Program-made: the position numbers and the translations under genes
The notes under the pieces: generated by a model
Seen by the model: the letters and a program-made list of their open reading frames with translations, nothing else
Databases searched by the model: none
What the model was told of the DNA's origin: nothing
Source: Kitasatospora sp. MAA19
GTDB taxonomy: Bacteria; Actinomycetota; Actinomycetes; Streptomycetales; Streptomycetaceae
Direction: 5' to 3'
NCBI RefSeq assembly: GCF_029894125.1
Contig: NZ_JARXYZ010000020.1
Coordinates: 1-64,000 of the forward strand
DNA: 64,000 bases
Shown here: positions 52,722-64,000 of the stretch, piece by piece
Position numbering within the stretch: position 1 is the stretch's first letter
How the letters are laid out: every line of letters begins with the position of its first letter

Positions 52722-53930
52722 TCAGTCCTGCACGGCCGCCTTCAGCTGCTCCACCCGGTCGGTGCGCTCCCAGGTGAAGTCGGGCAGCTCACGGCCGAAG
52801 TGGCCGTACGCCGCGGTCTGGGAGTAGATCGGGCGCAGCAGGTCCAGGTCGCGGATGATCGCGGCCGGGCGCAGGTCGAAGACGTCGGTGACGGCCTTCT
52901 GGATGGCCAGCACCGGAACGGTCTCGGTGCCGAAGGTCTCCACGAAGAGGCCGACCGGCTCGGCCTTGCCGATCGCGTACGCGACCTGCACCTCGGCGCG
53001 GCGGGCGAGGCCGGCGGCGACGATGTTCTTCGCCACCCAGCGCATCGCGTACGCGGCCGAGCGGTCGACCTTGGACGGGTCCTTGCCGGAGAAGGCGCCG
53101 CCACCGTGGCGGGCCATGCCGCCGTAGGTGTCGATGATGATCTTGCGGCCGGTGAGGCCGGCGTCGCCCATCGGGCCGCCGATCTCGAAACGGCCGGTCG
53201 GGTTGACCAGCAGGCGGTAACCCTCGGTGACCAGCTTGATGCCCTGCTCGGCGAGCGCCTTCAGCTCGGGCTCGACCACGAACTCGCGGATGTCCGGGGT
53301 GAGCAGCGACTCCAGGTCGATGTCACTGGCGTGCTGGGTGGAGACCACCACGGTGTCGAGGCGGACGGCCTTGTCGCCGTCGTACTCGATGGTGACCTGG
53401 GTCTTGCCGTCGGGGCGCAGGTACGGGATGGTCCCGTTCTTGCGGACCTCGGTCAGGCGCCGGGAGAGGCGGTGCGCCAGGGTGATCGGCAGCGGCATCA
53501 GCTCGGGCGTCTCGTCGGACGCGTAGCCGAACATCAGGCCCTGGTCGCCGGCACCCTGCTTGTCCAGGTCGTCCTCGTCGCCCTCGACCCGAGCCTCGTA
53601 CGCGGTGTCGACGCCCTGGGCGATGTCGGGCGACTGCGCGCCGATGGACACCGACACGCCGCAGGAAGCGCCGTCGAAGCCCTTCTTGGAGCTGTCGTAG
53701 CCGATCTCCAGGATCTTGTCCCGGACGAGCTGGGCGATCGGCGCGTACGCCTTGGTGGTCACCTCGCCGGCCACGTGCACCTGGCCGGTGGTGATGAGCG
53801 TCTCCACGGCGACCCGGGAGGTCGGGTCCTCGCGCAGGAGAGCGTCAAGGATGGTGTCGCTGATCTGGTCAGCGATCTTGTCGGGGTGCCCCTCGGTCAC
53901 GGACTCCGAGGTGAACAGGCGGCGAGACAC
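52722..53930 (-). CDS. metK: S-adenosylmethionine synthetase
   Basis: A 402-residue enzyme that makes SAM from methionine and ATP. Signatures: [32 protein letters not shown] (MAT signature 1) and [19 protein letters not shown] (signature 2). GTG start with GGGAG six bases upstream. In Streptomyces, extra SAM synthetase stimulates antibiotic production. The leader contains a small perfect hairpin. Confidence 0.97.
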   Translation of the reverse strand: MSRRLFTSESVTEGHPDKIADQISDTILDALLREDPTSRVAVETLITTGQVHVAGEVTTKAYAPIAQLVRDKILEIGYDSSKKGFDGASCGVSVSIGAQSPDIAQGVDTAYEARVEGDEDDLDKQGAGDQGLMFGYASDETPELMPLPITLAHRLSRRLTEVRKNGTIPYLRPDGKTQVTIEYDGDKAVRLDTVVVSTQHASDIDLESLLTPDIREFVVEPELKALAEQGIKLVTEGYRLLVNPTGRFEIGGPMGDAGLTGRKIIIDTYGGMARHGGGAFSGKDPSKVDRSAAYAMRWVAKNIVAAGLARRAEVQVAYAIGKAEPVGLFVETFGTETVPVLAIQKAVTDVFDLRPAAIIRDLDLLRPIYSQTAAYGHFGRELPDFTWERTDRVEQLKAAVQD

Positions 53931-53968
53931 AGCGCTCCCTGGGGTTGCAGCGGCTGCTGACTGAAGGC

Positions 53969-53984
53969 CCCCGGCGAACCGGGG
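53969..53984 (-). terminator. Small hairpin between coaBC and metK
   Basis: CCCCGG and CCGGGG pair around CGAA, a stable tetraloop, 39 bases upstream of the metK start. It may end coaBC transcripts or shape the metK leader; short for a terminator. Confidence 0.4.
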
Positions 53985-54080
53985 ACATCCGGAAAGACTT
54001 GATTCCTGGAGTCTAACGGTCTGCTTCCGCCGAGCGTCACCCGCTTTCGGAAATCCCGACCGTTCTCCAGCAGGGCTTGA

Positions 54081-55325
54081 TCAGTTGCCGATCGTTTCCA
54101 GCCGCTTCGCGACCAGGTCCCAGACCACGTCGGCGAGAGCCTCCTTGGGGCCCACCGGAACGGCCGTCTCCGTGCCGTCCGAGCCCAGTACCACGGCCTC
54201 GTTGACGTCCGTCCCGAAGGCCTTGCCGTTGCCCACCTCGTTGACGACCAGCAGGTCGCACCCCTTGCGGACGAGCTTGGCGCGGCCGTTGGCGAGCACG
54301 TCGTCGGTCTCCGCCGCGAAACCCACGACGAGTTGACCCGAACGGGGGCGGTGGGCCGACAGCTCGGCCAGGATGTCGGGGTTGCGGACCAGGGCGACCG
54401 GCGCCGGCTCGATCCCCTCGACCTTCTTGATCTTGCCGGTGGCGTACTCGGCGGGCCGGAAGTCCGCCACGGCCGCGGCCATGACCACGGCGTCCGCGTC
54501 CTCGGCCGCCTTCAGCGCCGCCTCGCGCAGCTCCAGCGCCGTCGAGACGTGCACCACGTCGACCCCGGCCGGGTCGGCGAGCTCCGCGTTGGCCGAGACC
54601 AACGTCACGCGCGCCCCACGGGCCGCGGCCGTCACGGCGAGCGCGTAGCCCTGCTTGCCGGAGGAACGGTTGCCGAGGAAGCGCACCGGGTCCAGCGGCT
54701 CGCGGGTGCCGCCGGCCGAGACCACCACGTGCCGACCGGCCAGGTCGGTCGGCACGGCCCCGCCCCGACGCAGCACGGCCCGGCAGGCGTCGAAGATCGC
54801 GGACGGCTCGGGCAGCCGCCCCTTGCCGGTGTCCTTGCCGGTGAGCCGCCCGACGGCCGGCTCCAGCACGATCACGCCCCGGCGGCGCAGCGTGGCGACG
54901 TTGTCCCGGGTGGCCGGGTGCTCCCACATCTCGGTGTGCATGGCGGGCGCCAGGACGACCGGGCAGCGGGCGGTGAGCAGGGTGTTGGTGAGCAGGTCGT
55001 CGGCGAGGCCGTGGGCGGCCTTGGCGATCAGGTCGGCGGTGGCGGGGGCGACCACGACCAGGTCGGCCTGCTGGCCGATCCGCACGTGCGGCACCTCGTG
55101 CACGCGCTCCCAGGTCTCGGTGGCGGCCGGGCGACCGGAGAGCGCGGCCCAGGTGGCCTCGCCGACGAAGTGCAGCGCGGCGGCGGTGGGCACCACGGTG
55201 ACCTGGTGGCCGGACTCGGTGAACCGGCGGAGCAGCTCGCAGGCCTTGTAGGCGGCGATGCCGCCGCTGACGCCGAGGGCGACGCGCGGCGCGTCGGCCC
55301 CGCTCCGGTCCGAAGTCGCGCTCAT
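54081..55325 (-). CDS. coaBC: Bifunctional phosphopantothenoylcysteine decarboxylase / synthetase
   Basis: A 414-residue fusion enzyme in CoA synthesis. The N-terminal FMN decarboxylase (CoaC) has ALGVSGGIAAYKACELLRR, the VVAPATADLIAKAAHGLADD loop and PAMHTEMWEHPAT. The C-terminal synthetase (CoaB) has VVVSAGGTREPLDPVRFLGN, RSSGKQGYALA and ADFRPAEYATGKIKK. CoaC makes 4'-phosphopantetheine after CoaB joins cysteine. Start ATG giving MSATSDRSGAD with AGGAG upstream. Confidence 0.96.
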   Translation of the reverse strand: MSATSDRSGADAPRVALGVSGGIAAYKACELLRRFTESGHQVTVVPTAAALHFVGEATWAALSGRPAATETWERVHEVPHVRIGQQADLVVVAPATADLIAKAAHGLADDLLTNTLLTARCPVVLAPAMHTEMWEHPATRDNVATLRRRGVIVLEPAVGRLTGKDTGKGRLPEPSAIFDACRAVLRRGGAVPTDLAGRHVVVSAGGTREPLDPVRFLGNRSSGKQGYALAVTAAARGARVTLVSANAELADPAGVDVVHVSTALELREAALKAAEDADAVVMAAAVADFRPAEYATGKIKKVEGIEPAPVALVRNPDILAELSAHRPRSGQLVVGFAAETDDVLANGRAKLVRKGCDLLVVNEVGNGKAFGTDVNEAVVLGSDGTETAVPVGPKEALADVVWDLVAKRLETIGN

Positions 55326-55419
55326 ACTCCCGCTCTCCTCCACGTCTGGGACGTGCACACCCTACGGCCCCTCAGCCGTCGCGCGCACCGTGGTCGCGCC
55401 CACAGCCCCCGGGTACGCC

Positions 55420-55455
55420 GAAGGGCCCGGCGGAAACGATTCCGCCAGGCCCTTC
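55420..55455 (-). terminator. rpoZ terminator
   Basis: GAAGGGCCCGGCGGAA pairs with TTCCGCCAGGCCCTTC around ACGA, one mismatch, 25 bases past the rpoZ stop. It separates rpoZ from coaBC. Confidence 0.85.
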
Positions 55456-55479
55456 CACGGGAAATCCCGGAGCACCGCC

Positions 55480-55746
55480 TCAGGCGGCCTCGATCGCCTC
55501 GGCGGTCAGCATGCCGGCGTTGATCTCGCGCAGCGCGATCGACAGCGGCTTCTCGTGCACGTGGGTGTCGACCAGCGGGCCGACGTACTCCAGCAGACCC
55601 TCACCGAGCTGGGAGTAGTACGCGTTGATCTGGCGCGCGCGCTTGGCGGCGTAGATCACGAGGCTGTACTTGGAGTCGGTGGCCTCGAGCAGCTCATCGA
55701 TCGGCGGGTTGATGATGCCCTCGGGCGCGGTCATGGAAGAGGACAC
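55480..55746 (-). CDS. rpoZ: RNA polymerase omega subunit
   Basis: An 88-residue omega subunit: [37 protein letters not shown] and [15 protein letters not shown]. It stabilises the beta' subunit; in Streptomyces its loss affects development and antibiotic production. GTG start with GGAAGG seven bases upstream; ATG four codons later is an alternative. Confidence 0.96.
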   Translation of the reverse strand: MSSSMTAPEGIINPPIDELLEATDSKYSLVIYAAKRARQINAYYSQLGEGLLEYVGPLVDTHVHEKPLSIALREINAGMLTAEAIEAA

Positions 55747-55783
55747 GCGAAAACCTTCCGAAAGGGTGGAAAAGACAGACAGG

Positions 55784-56341
55784 TCAGGCTACACCGAGCA
55801 AGGCTAGCAGTTCGGCCGCTACCTGCTCGACCGAGGTGTTGACAAGGGTCGTGTCGAACTCGGTCTCGGCCGCGAGCTCGACCTTGGCCGCCTCCAGCCG
55901 CTTCTCGATCACGTCCTGCGGCTCGGTGCCCCGGCCGGTCAGCCGGCGGACCAGCTCGTCCCAGCTCGGCGGAGCCAGGAAGACCAGCTGCGCCTCGGGC
56001 ATCGACTCGCGCACCTGGCGGGCGCCCTGCAGGTCGATCTCCAGCAGGACGGGCTCGCCGCGGTCCAGCTTCTCCAGCACCGCCGAGCGCGGGGTGCCGT
56101 AGCGGTTGCCGGCGAAGACGGCCCACTCCAGCAACTCGCCGTTGGCGATCAGCTTGTCGAACTCGTCGTTGTCGACGAAGTGGTACTGGACCCCGTTCTG
56201 CTCGCCCGGCCTCGGGTGGCGGGTCGTCGCCGACACCGAGAGCCAGACCTCGGGGTGCTGCTTCCTCATATGAGCGACGACCGTGCTCTTGCCGACCCCC
56301 GAAGGGCCGGAGAGCACGGTCAGCCGCGGACGCTCACTCAT
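55784..56341 (-). CDS. gmk: Guanylate kinase
   Basis: A 185-residue P-loop kinase converting GMP to GDP. Walker [13 protein letters not shown], the GMP-binding block [33 protein letters not shown] and [15 protein letters not shown]. Start ATG giving MSERPRLTV. Adjacent to rpoZ (37 bases) and mihF (48 bases) as in most actinomycetes. Confidence 0.97.
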   Translation of the reverse strand: MSERPRLTVLSGPSGVGKSTVVAHMRKQHPEVWLSVSATTRHPRPGEQNGVQYHFVDNDEFDKLIANGELLEWAVFAGNRYGTPRSAVLEKLDRGEPVLLEIDLQGARQVRESMPEAQLVFLAPPSWDELVRRLTGRGTEPQDVIEKRLEAAKVELAAETEFDTTLVNTSVEQVAAELLALLGVA

Positions 56342-56389
56342 GCACCGATTATCCCGGATCGCGGACGATCCCGGGACCACGGGGCACGG

Positions 56390-56716
56390 TCAGGCGGCAC
56401 CGCCGCCGAACTCCCGCTCCAGGGAGGCGATCTGGTTCGTACCGAGGCCGCGGACGCGCCGGCTCTCGCTGATGCCGAGGCGCTCCATGATCTGCTTGGC
56501 ACGGACCTTGCCGACGCCCGGAAGGGACTCCAGCAGGGCGGAGACCTTCATCTTGCCGATGACGTCGTTGTCGGCCTTTCCGGCCTTGATCACCTCGTGC
56601 AGGGAGGCGCCGGAGTGCTTGAGCCGGTTCTTGACCTCGGCGCGCTCCCGGCGAGCCTCGGCGGCCTTGGCGAGCGCGGCGGTGCGCTGTTCAGGGGTAA
56701 GGGGCGGAAGAGCCAC
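56390..56716 (-). CDS. mihF: Integration host factor, actinobacterial type (sIHF/mIHF)
   Basis: A 108-residue nucleoid protein: LTPEQRTAALAKAAEARRER, the helix-two-turn-helix block LLESLPGVGKVRAKQIMERL and GISESRRVRGLGTNQIASLE. It binds and bends DNA, and in Streptomyces coelicolor sIHF influences chromosome compaction, sporulation and antibiotic production. GTG 56716 (VALPPLTPEQ) fits the known start, with GAGGTG seven bases upstream; a GTG three codons earlier is less likely. Confidence 0.95.
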   Translation of the reverse strand: MALPPLTPEQRTAALAKAAEARRERAEVKNRLKHSGASLHEVIKAGKADNDVIGKMKVSALLESLPGVGKVRAKQIMERLGISESRRVRGLGTNQIASLEREFGGGAA

Positions 56717-56898
56717 GCCGTTCACCTCAGGGTGTGGAAGGAAGGGATTGAGCTATGACTGGTTTGGTTCTCAGGACACCGTCCGCAAGGAGAACCACAG
56801 GGCCCTTGACCTGCGGGAGCTACGAGATTCGCGGCTCGCCGATGACCTATCGCCGGACACTACCCGGATTGCGGCGCCGCGTCAGGAAAAGAACACGA

Positions 56899-56932
56899 AA
56901 AGTCCTGGTCAGCCAAGGCCGACCAGGACTTT
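56899..56932. terminator. Terminator between pyrF and mihF
   Basis: AAAGTCCTGGTC and GACCAGGACTTT pair perfectly across a 10-base loop. It lies in the 366-base gap 56717-57082, which has no gene; the remainder should hold the mihF promoter. It ends the pyr transcript coming from the right. Confidence 0.85.
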
Positions 56933-57082
56933 CCAGGGCAAAATGACCGCGATTGCGAGACTTTGACACCGCCAATGTGACGGCGCTCACGTCAACTCCG
57001 GGGAGCCTCGGGGAGGCCGCACCGGGCTGCGCACACTGCGCAGGGTCATCGCCCCGCTACGCGTTCGCGCCCGCGATCGCCG

Positions 57083-57916
57083 CTACTTCACCGCGTCCGC
57101 GTACTCGCCGGCGAACCGCTCGGCCGCCGAGCGCAGGGCCGCCACCGAGGGGCCGTGCTTGAGCACGTCGCGGCTCACGCTCGGCACCACGTTGATCACC
57201 GAGGCGCCGAACACCCGCGGCAGGTCGGCCATGGTCGCGCCCTGGGCGCCGATCCCGGGGGCCAGCAGCGGGCCGTTGACGGCCAGTTCCACGCCCGCGT
57301 CGGCGAGCGTCGCGCCGACGACCGCACCGAAGGAGCCCAGCGGCTCGGCACCGGCGTTCTCCGCCGCCAGCTGCCGCAGCACCGCCGCCGCGACCGATTC
57401 GCCGTCCGGGCCGACCGCGCGCTGCACCTCGCCGCCCTCCGGGTTGGAGGTGAGCGCCAGCGCGAACACGCCGCAGCCCTGCGCGCGGGCCAGGTCGAGG
57501 GCCGGGCGCAGCGAGCCGAAGCCCAGGTACGGGCTGACCGTGAGGGCGTCCGAGAACAGCGGGCTGCCGGGCGACAGGAAGGCCTCGGCGTAGGCGGCCA
57601 TGGTGGAGCCGATGTCGCCGCGCTTGGCGTCCATCAGGACCAGCGCACCGGCCGCCCGGGCCTCCGCGACGGACTTCTCCAGCACCGCGACGCCCTTGCT
57701 GCCGAAGCGCTCGAAGAAGGCGGCCTGCGGCTTGAGCACGGCCACCCGGTCGGCCAGCGCCTCGACGACGGTGCGGCTGAAGGTCTCCAGGCCGGCGAGG
57801 TCGTCGCCGAGCCCCCAGGCGGCGAGCAGGGAGGCGTGCGGGTCGATGCCGACGCAGAGCTGGCCACGGGTGTCGAGGGCCTGGCGCAGCCGGGCGCCGA
57901 ACGGGGCGAGGGTCAT
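57083..57916 (-). CDS. pyrF: Orotidine 5'-phosphate decarboxylase
   Basis: A 277-residue type 2 OMP decarboxylase, last step of UMP synthesis. The active site block is VLMDAKRGDIGSTMAAYAEA (Asp-x-Lys-Arg-x-Asp); also LCVGIDPHASLLAAWGL and LAPGIGAQG for phosphate binding. Start MTLAPFGARLRQ. Follows pyrD by 34 bases. Confidence 0.96.
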   Translation of the reverse strand: MTLAPFGARLRQALDTRGQLCVGIDPHASLLAAWGLGDDLAGLETFSRTVVEALADRVAVLKPQAAFFERFGSKGVAVLEKSVAEARAAGALVLMDAKRGDIGSTMAAYAEAFLSPGSPLFSDALTVSPYLGFGSLRPALDLARAQGCGVFALALTSNPEGGEVQRAVGPDGESVAAAVLRQLAAENAGAEPLGSFGAVVGATLADAGVELAVNGPLLAPGIGAQGATMADLPRVFGASVINVVPSVSRDVLKHGPSVAALRSAAERFAGEYADAVK

Positions 57917-57950
57917 GTCGTCCTTTCCGAAGGGTCGTGGGGTGGGAGGT

Positions 57951-59066
57951 TCAGGAGGCGGCCCTGGTGCCACCGACGGCGCTGCCGACGGCCGCGGCCA
58001 GGTTGCGGAAGCCCGCGGCCCGGACCCGGGCGGAGAGGCCCTGGTGGATCCGGCGGCACCAGAACGGGCCCTCGTAGATGAAGGCGCTGTAGCCCTGCAC
58101 GAGGTCCGCGCCGTGGATGATCCGCTGCCAGGCGTCCTCGGCGGTCTCCACGCCGCCGACCGAGACCAGCGTCAGCCGGCCCTCGGTGCGGGCGCGCAGG
58201 CGCTGCAGCACCTCCAGGGCGCGGGCCTTGAGCGGGGCGCCGGACAGGCCGCCCATGCCGATCTCCTCGACCCGGGCGGCGTCGGCGAGCAGGCCGTCGC
58301 GGCCGATCGTGGTGTTGGTGGCGATGATGCCGTCCAGGCCCAGCTCCAGGGCGAGGTCGGCGACCGCGTCGACGTCCTCGTCGGCCAGGTCGGGGGCGAT
58401 CTTGACCAGCAGCGGGACACGGTGCGCGGTGGTGCGGTCGGCGGCCTCGCGGACGGCGGCGAGCAGCGGACGCAGGTGGTCCACGGCCTGCAGGTTGCGC
58501 AGCCCGGGGGTGTTCGGCGAGCTGACGTTGACGACCAGGTAGTCGGCGTACGTGGCCAGCCGCTCGGTGGACTTGACGTAGTCGGCGACCGCGTCGGCCT
58601 CCTCGACCACCTTGGTCTTGCCGATGTTGACGCCGATCACCGGGGTGGAGCTGGTGTGCGGGCGGGCGGCGAGGCGCGCGGCGACCCGGGCCGAGCCCTG
58701 GTTGTTGAAGCCCATCCGGTTGATCAGCGCGCGGTCCTCGACCAGGCGGAACAGCCGGGGCGCCGGGTTGCCCGGCTGGGGCTCGCCGGTGATGGTGCCG
58801 ATCTCGACGTAGTCGAAGCCGAGCATCGCCAGGCCGTCGATGCCGACGCCGTTCTTGTCGAAGCCCGCGGCCAGGCCGAACGGGCCGGGCAGGTCGAGGC
58901 CGAGGGCGGTGGTGCGCAGCGCCCGGTCGCGCGGGGCGAGCACCAGCCGCACCAGCGTGCGCAGGCCGGGCACCGAGGAGGCCAGCCGGATCCAGAAGAA
59001 GGCGAGGTGGTGGGCCTTCTCCGGGTCCAGCTTCTTGAAGACGAGATCGAACAGCAGCTTGTACAA
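57951..59066 (-). CDS. pyrD: Dihydroorotate dehydrogenase (quinone)
   Basis: A 371-residue class 2, membrane-associated enzyme that oxidises dihydroorotate to orotate using FMN and quinone. The N-terminal helices ([37 protein letters not shown]) form the membrane/quinone tunnel. Core: [33 protein letters not shown] (catalytic Ser region) and [19 protein letters not shown] start after GGGAG. Confidence 0.96.
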   Translation of the reverse strand: MYKLLFDLVFKKLDPEKAHHLAFFWIRLASSVPGLRTLVRLVLAPRDRALRTTALGLDLPGPFGLAAGFDKNGVGIDGLAMLGFDYVEIGTITGEPQPGNPAPRLFRLVEDRALINRMGFNNQGSARVAARLAARPHTSSTPVIGVNIGKTKVVEEADAVADYVKSTERLATYADYLVVNVSSPNTPGLRNLQAVDHLRPLLAAVREAADRTTAHRVPLLVKIAPDLADEDVDAVADLALELGLDGIIATNTTIGRDGLLADAARVEEIGMGGLSGAPLKARALEVLQRLRARTEGRLTLVSVGGVETAEDAWQRIIHGADLVQGYSAFIYEGPFWCRRIHQGLSARVRAAGFRNLAAAVGSAVGGTRAAS

Positions 59067-59125
59067 AACCCAACTCCCGGATCAGGGCCCGGATCTGAGC
59101 GTGAGCACCCGGACCAGGGCATGGA

Positions 59126-59162
59126 AGTGGGGGGCACCCGTCTGGCGTCGGTGCCCCCCACT
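59126..59162 (-). terminator. Hairpin between carB and pyrD
   Basis: A perfect 13-base stem (AGTGGGGGGCACC with GGTGCCCCCCACT) around an 11-base loop, starting 9 bases after the carB stop. It implies termination or processing inside the pyr cluster. Confidence 0.8.
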
Positions 59163-59171
59163 GCGGTGGTG

Positions 59172-62472
<3,301 letters not shown>

Positions 62473-62480
<8 letters not shown>

Positions 62481-63663
62481 GCTGGCCCTCCATGAGCTCA
62501 ACACTGTGCTTGTCGTCGCCTCGCATGAGCTCGACGAACCGGTCGAAGAGGTAGGCCGCGTCGTGCGGGCCGGCAGCCGCTTCGGGGTGGTACTGCACGC
62601 TGAAGGCGGGGACGTCCAGCGCCTGGAGGCCCTCGACCACGTCGTCGTTGAGGCAGACGTGGGAGACCTGGACCCGGCCGTAGGGGGTGTCGCTCACCTT
62701 GTCCAGCGGTGCGTTCACGGCGAAGCCGTGGTTGTGCGCGGTCACCTCGACCTTGCCGGTGGTGCGGTCCTGCACCGGCTGGTTGATGCCGCGGTGGCCG
62801 TACTTGAGCTTGTAGGTGCCGAAGCCCAGCGCGCGGCCGAGGATCTGGTTGCCGAAGCAGATCCCGAAGAACGGGGTCTTGCGCTCCAGCACGCCCTGCG
62901 CGACGGCGACCTGGTGGTCGGCGGTGGCCGGGTCGCCCGGGCCGTTGGAGAAGAAGACGCCGTCCGGGTTGACCGCGTAGAGGTCCTCCAGGGTGGAGTT
63001 GGCCGGCAGCACGTGCACCTCGATGCCGCGCTCGGCCATCCGCTGCGGGGTCATCCCCTTGATGCCGAGGTCCAGCGCGGCGACGGTGAACCGCTTCGTG
63101 CCGATCGCGGGCACGACGTACGCCTCGGTGGTGGCCACCTCGGCGCACAGGTCGGCGCCCTTCATCTCGGGCGACTGCTGCACCCGGGCGAGCAGGGTGG
63201 CCGGGTCGGCCAGCTCCTGGCCGGAGAAGATGCCGCAGCGCATCGCGCCGCGCTCGCGCAGGTGCCGGGTGAGCGCCCGGGTGTCGATGCCGCTGATGCC
63301 GACGACGCCCTGGCGGACGAGCTCCTCGTCCAGCGAGCGGGTGGAGCGCCAGTTGGACGCCACCCGGGCGGGGTCGCGCACGACGTAGCCGGCGACCCAG
63401 ATCTGCTTGGACTCGTCGTCCTCGTCGTTCCAGCCGGTGTTGCCGATCTGCGGGGCGGTCATCACGACCACCTGGCGGTGGTACGACGGGTCGGTCAGGG
63501 TCTCCTGGTAGCCGGACATGCCGGTGTTGAAGACCGCCTCGCCGAAGGTCTCGCCGATCGCGCCGTAGGCCTGGCCGCGGAAGGTCCGGCCGTCCTCCAG
63601 GACGAGCACAGCGGGCATGCGCTCCCGCCGTCGGCGCTGCGTGGTGGGGGCAGGTGCGGTCAT
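62473..63663 (-). CDS. carA: Carbamoyl-phosphate synthase small subunit
   Basis: A 396-residue glutaminase subunit that supplies ammonia to CarB. N-terminal domain [20 protein letters not shown]; class I amidotransferase domain with catalytic cysteine in [16 protein letters not shown] and His-Glu in [12 protein letters not shown]. An arginine-rich 15-residue leader precedes the usual [10 protein letters not shown] start, which is an alternative. The ATG overlaps the stop of the upstream gene (ATGA). Confidence 0.97.
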
Positions 63664-64000
63664 TGAGCGGCCTCTTCCGTCTTCGTCTTCGTACGTGTTG
63701 CGAGTTGAGCGATCGCCTCGACCCAGGCGGCGTGCTCGTCGGGGTGGTCGGCCCGGAAGCCCGAGTCCAGCTCGGTGCCCTCGTGCGTCCAGGTGACGAC
63801 GAGCAGTCCGGCCGGGACGACCTTTCCGGCGATCCCGGAGTCGGTGCGGGCACCGGTCAGGTACCCGGCCGGGATCCAGAGGTCGACGTCGCCGGGGCGC
63901 TGCACCAGCAGGCCGTCCTCGCCGAGGGTGAGGTCGGCGCGGCTGCGGGTGCCCAGGCCGTGCGCGACGACCCGGTCGAGCCAGTTCCCGGCCGTGGTGG
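63660..64000 (-). CDS. PH-like protein upstream of carA, 5' part beyond the window
   Basis: The frame is open to the window edge: [80 protein letters not shown] beta-rich domain ending in a helix fits the PH-like protein found at this place (next to carA and pyrC) in streptomycetes; these usually carry an N-terminal membrane helix. Role unknown. Coupled to carA by an ATGA overlap. Confidence 0.75.
   Translation of the reverse strand, partial: TTAGNWLDRVVAHGLGTRSRADLTLGEDGLLVQRPGDVDLWIPAGYLTGARTDSGIAGKVVPAGLLVVTWTHEGTELDSGFRADHPDEHAAWVEAIAQLATRTKTKTEEAAQ

Noticed and set aside
53931-54080. SAM riboswitch upstream of metK
   Set aside because: Only a 6-base hairpin with a CGAA loop is present; no SAM-I, SAM-II or SAM-IV core could be found.

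Overview
The window is very GC-rich, with almost every coding frame rich in G or C at the third codon position. It looks like chromosomal DNA of a streptomycete-type actinomycete (Streptomyces or Kitasatospora). The right-hand third carries the conserved actinobacterial run carA-carB-pyrD-pyrF-mihF-gmk-rpoZ-coaBC-metK-priA ... def-fmt-rsmB, all on the minus strand and in the order typical of that family. DUF397 and WhiJ-like regulator pairs, frequent GTG and TTG starts, and an sIHF (mihF) gene point the same way. I saw no rRNA or tRNA gene and no CRISPR array.

Layout. (1) 0-12.7 kb is accessory and decayed. It holds fragments of Tn554-like recombinase genes, a DUF6262 protein without a start codon, and a dienelactone-hydrolase-like protein without its nucleophile. 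It also holds an intact two-gene unit: a small helical protein translationally coupled to an nSTAND1-WD40 ATPase. Both proteins carry the same glycine-rich VAG(R/G)D motif, the first at its C-terminus and the second at its N-terminus. Copies of a decayed recombinase 3' end bracket this unit. (2) 12.7-16.8 kb is a compact signalling cassette: a Crp/Fnr regulator divergent from a class III-type nucleotide cyclase, then a sigma-like protein, a small helix-turn-helix protein and a nucleoside-deoxyribosyltransferase-like protein. The last four genes overlap end to start. A perfect Crp-type palindrome lies in the divergent intergenic region. This is the best candidate here for an undescribed cyclic-nucleotide system, possibly defensive. 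(3) 16.8-46.4 kb is ordinary accessory chromosome: an aldo/keto reductase; a DrrAB-like ABC exporter with a TetR regulator and its operator; a cystathionine beta-synthase-like enzyme; a WhiJ/DUF397/HATPase cluster; two serine/threonine kinases; a patatin-like protein with TetR; a GH18-like protein lacking catalytic residues; a beta-lactamase-fold esterase; an ABC exporter behind a possible arginine-rich leader peptide and hairpins; NmrA/HxlR, MarR/TusA and a MerR regulator. (4) 46.4-64 kb is the housekeeping block, running leftward in short operons separated by clear hairpin terminators.

How genes work together. carAB, pyrD and pyrF make UMP, and gmk, rpoZ, coaBC and metK feed nucleotide, transcription, CoA and SAM supply. 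def and fmt process initiator methionine, and rsmB methylates 16S rRNA. In the cassette at 13-16.7 kb the cyclase product is inferred to bind the Crp-like protein, which would control the operon through the palindrome, with the C-terminal gene as a possible NAD/nucleoside-cleaving effector. In the nSTAND unit the shared motif may allow signal passing between ATPase and small partner. Both are inferences from sequence.
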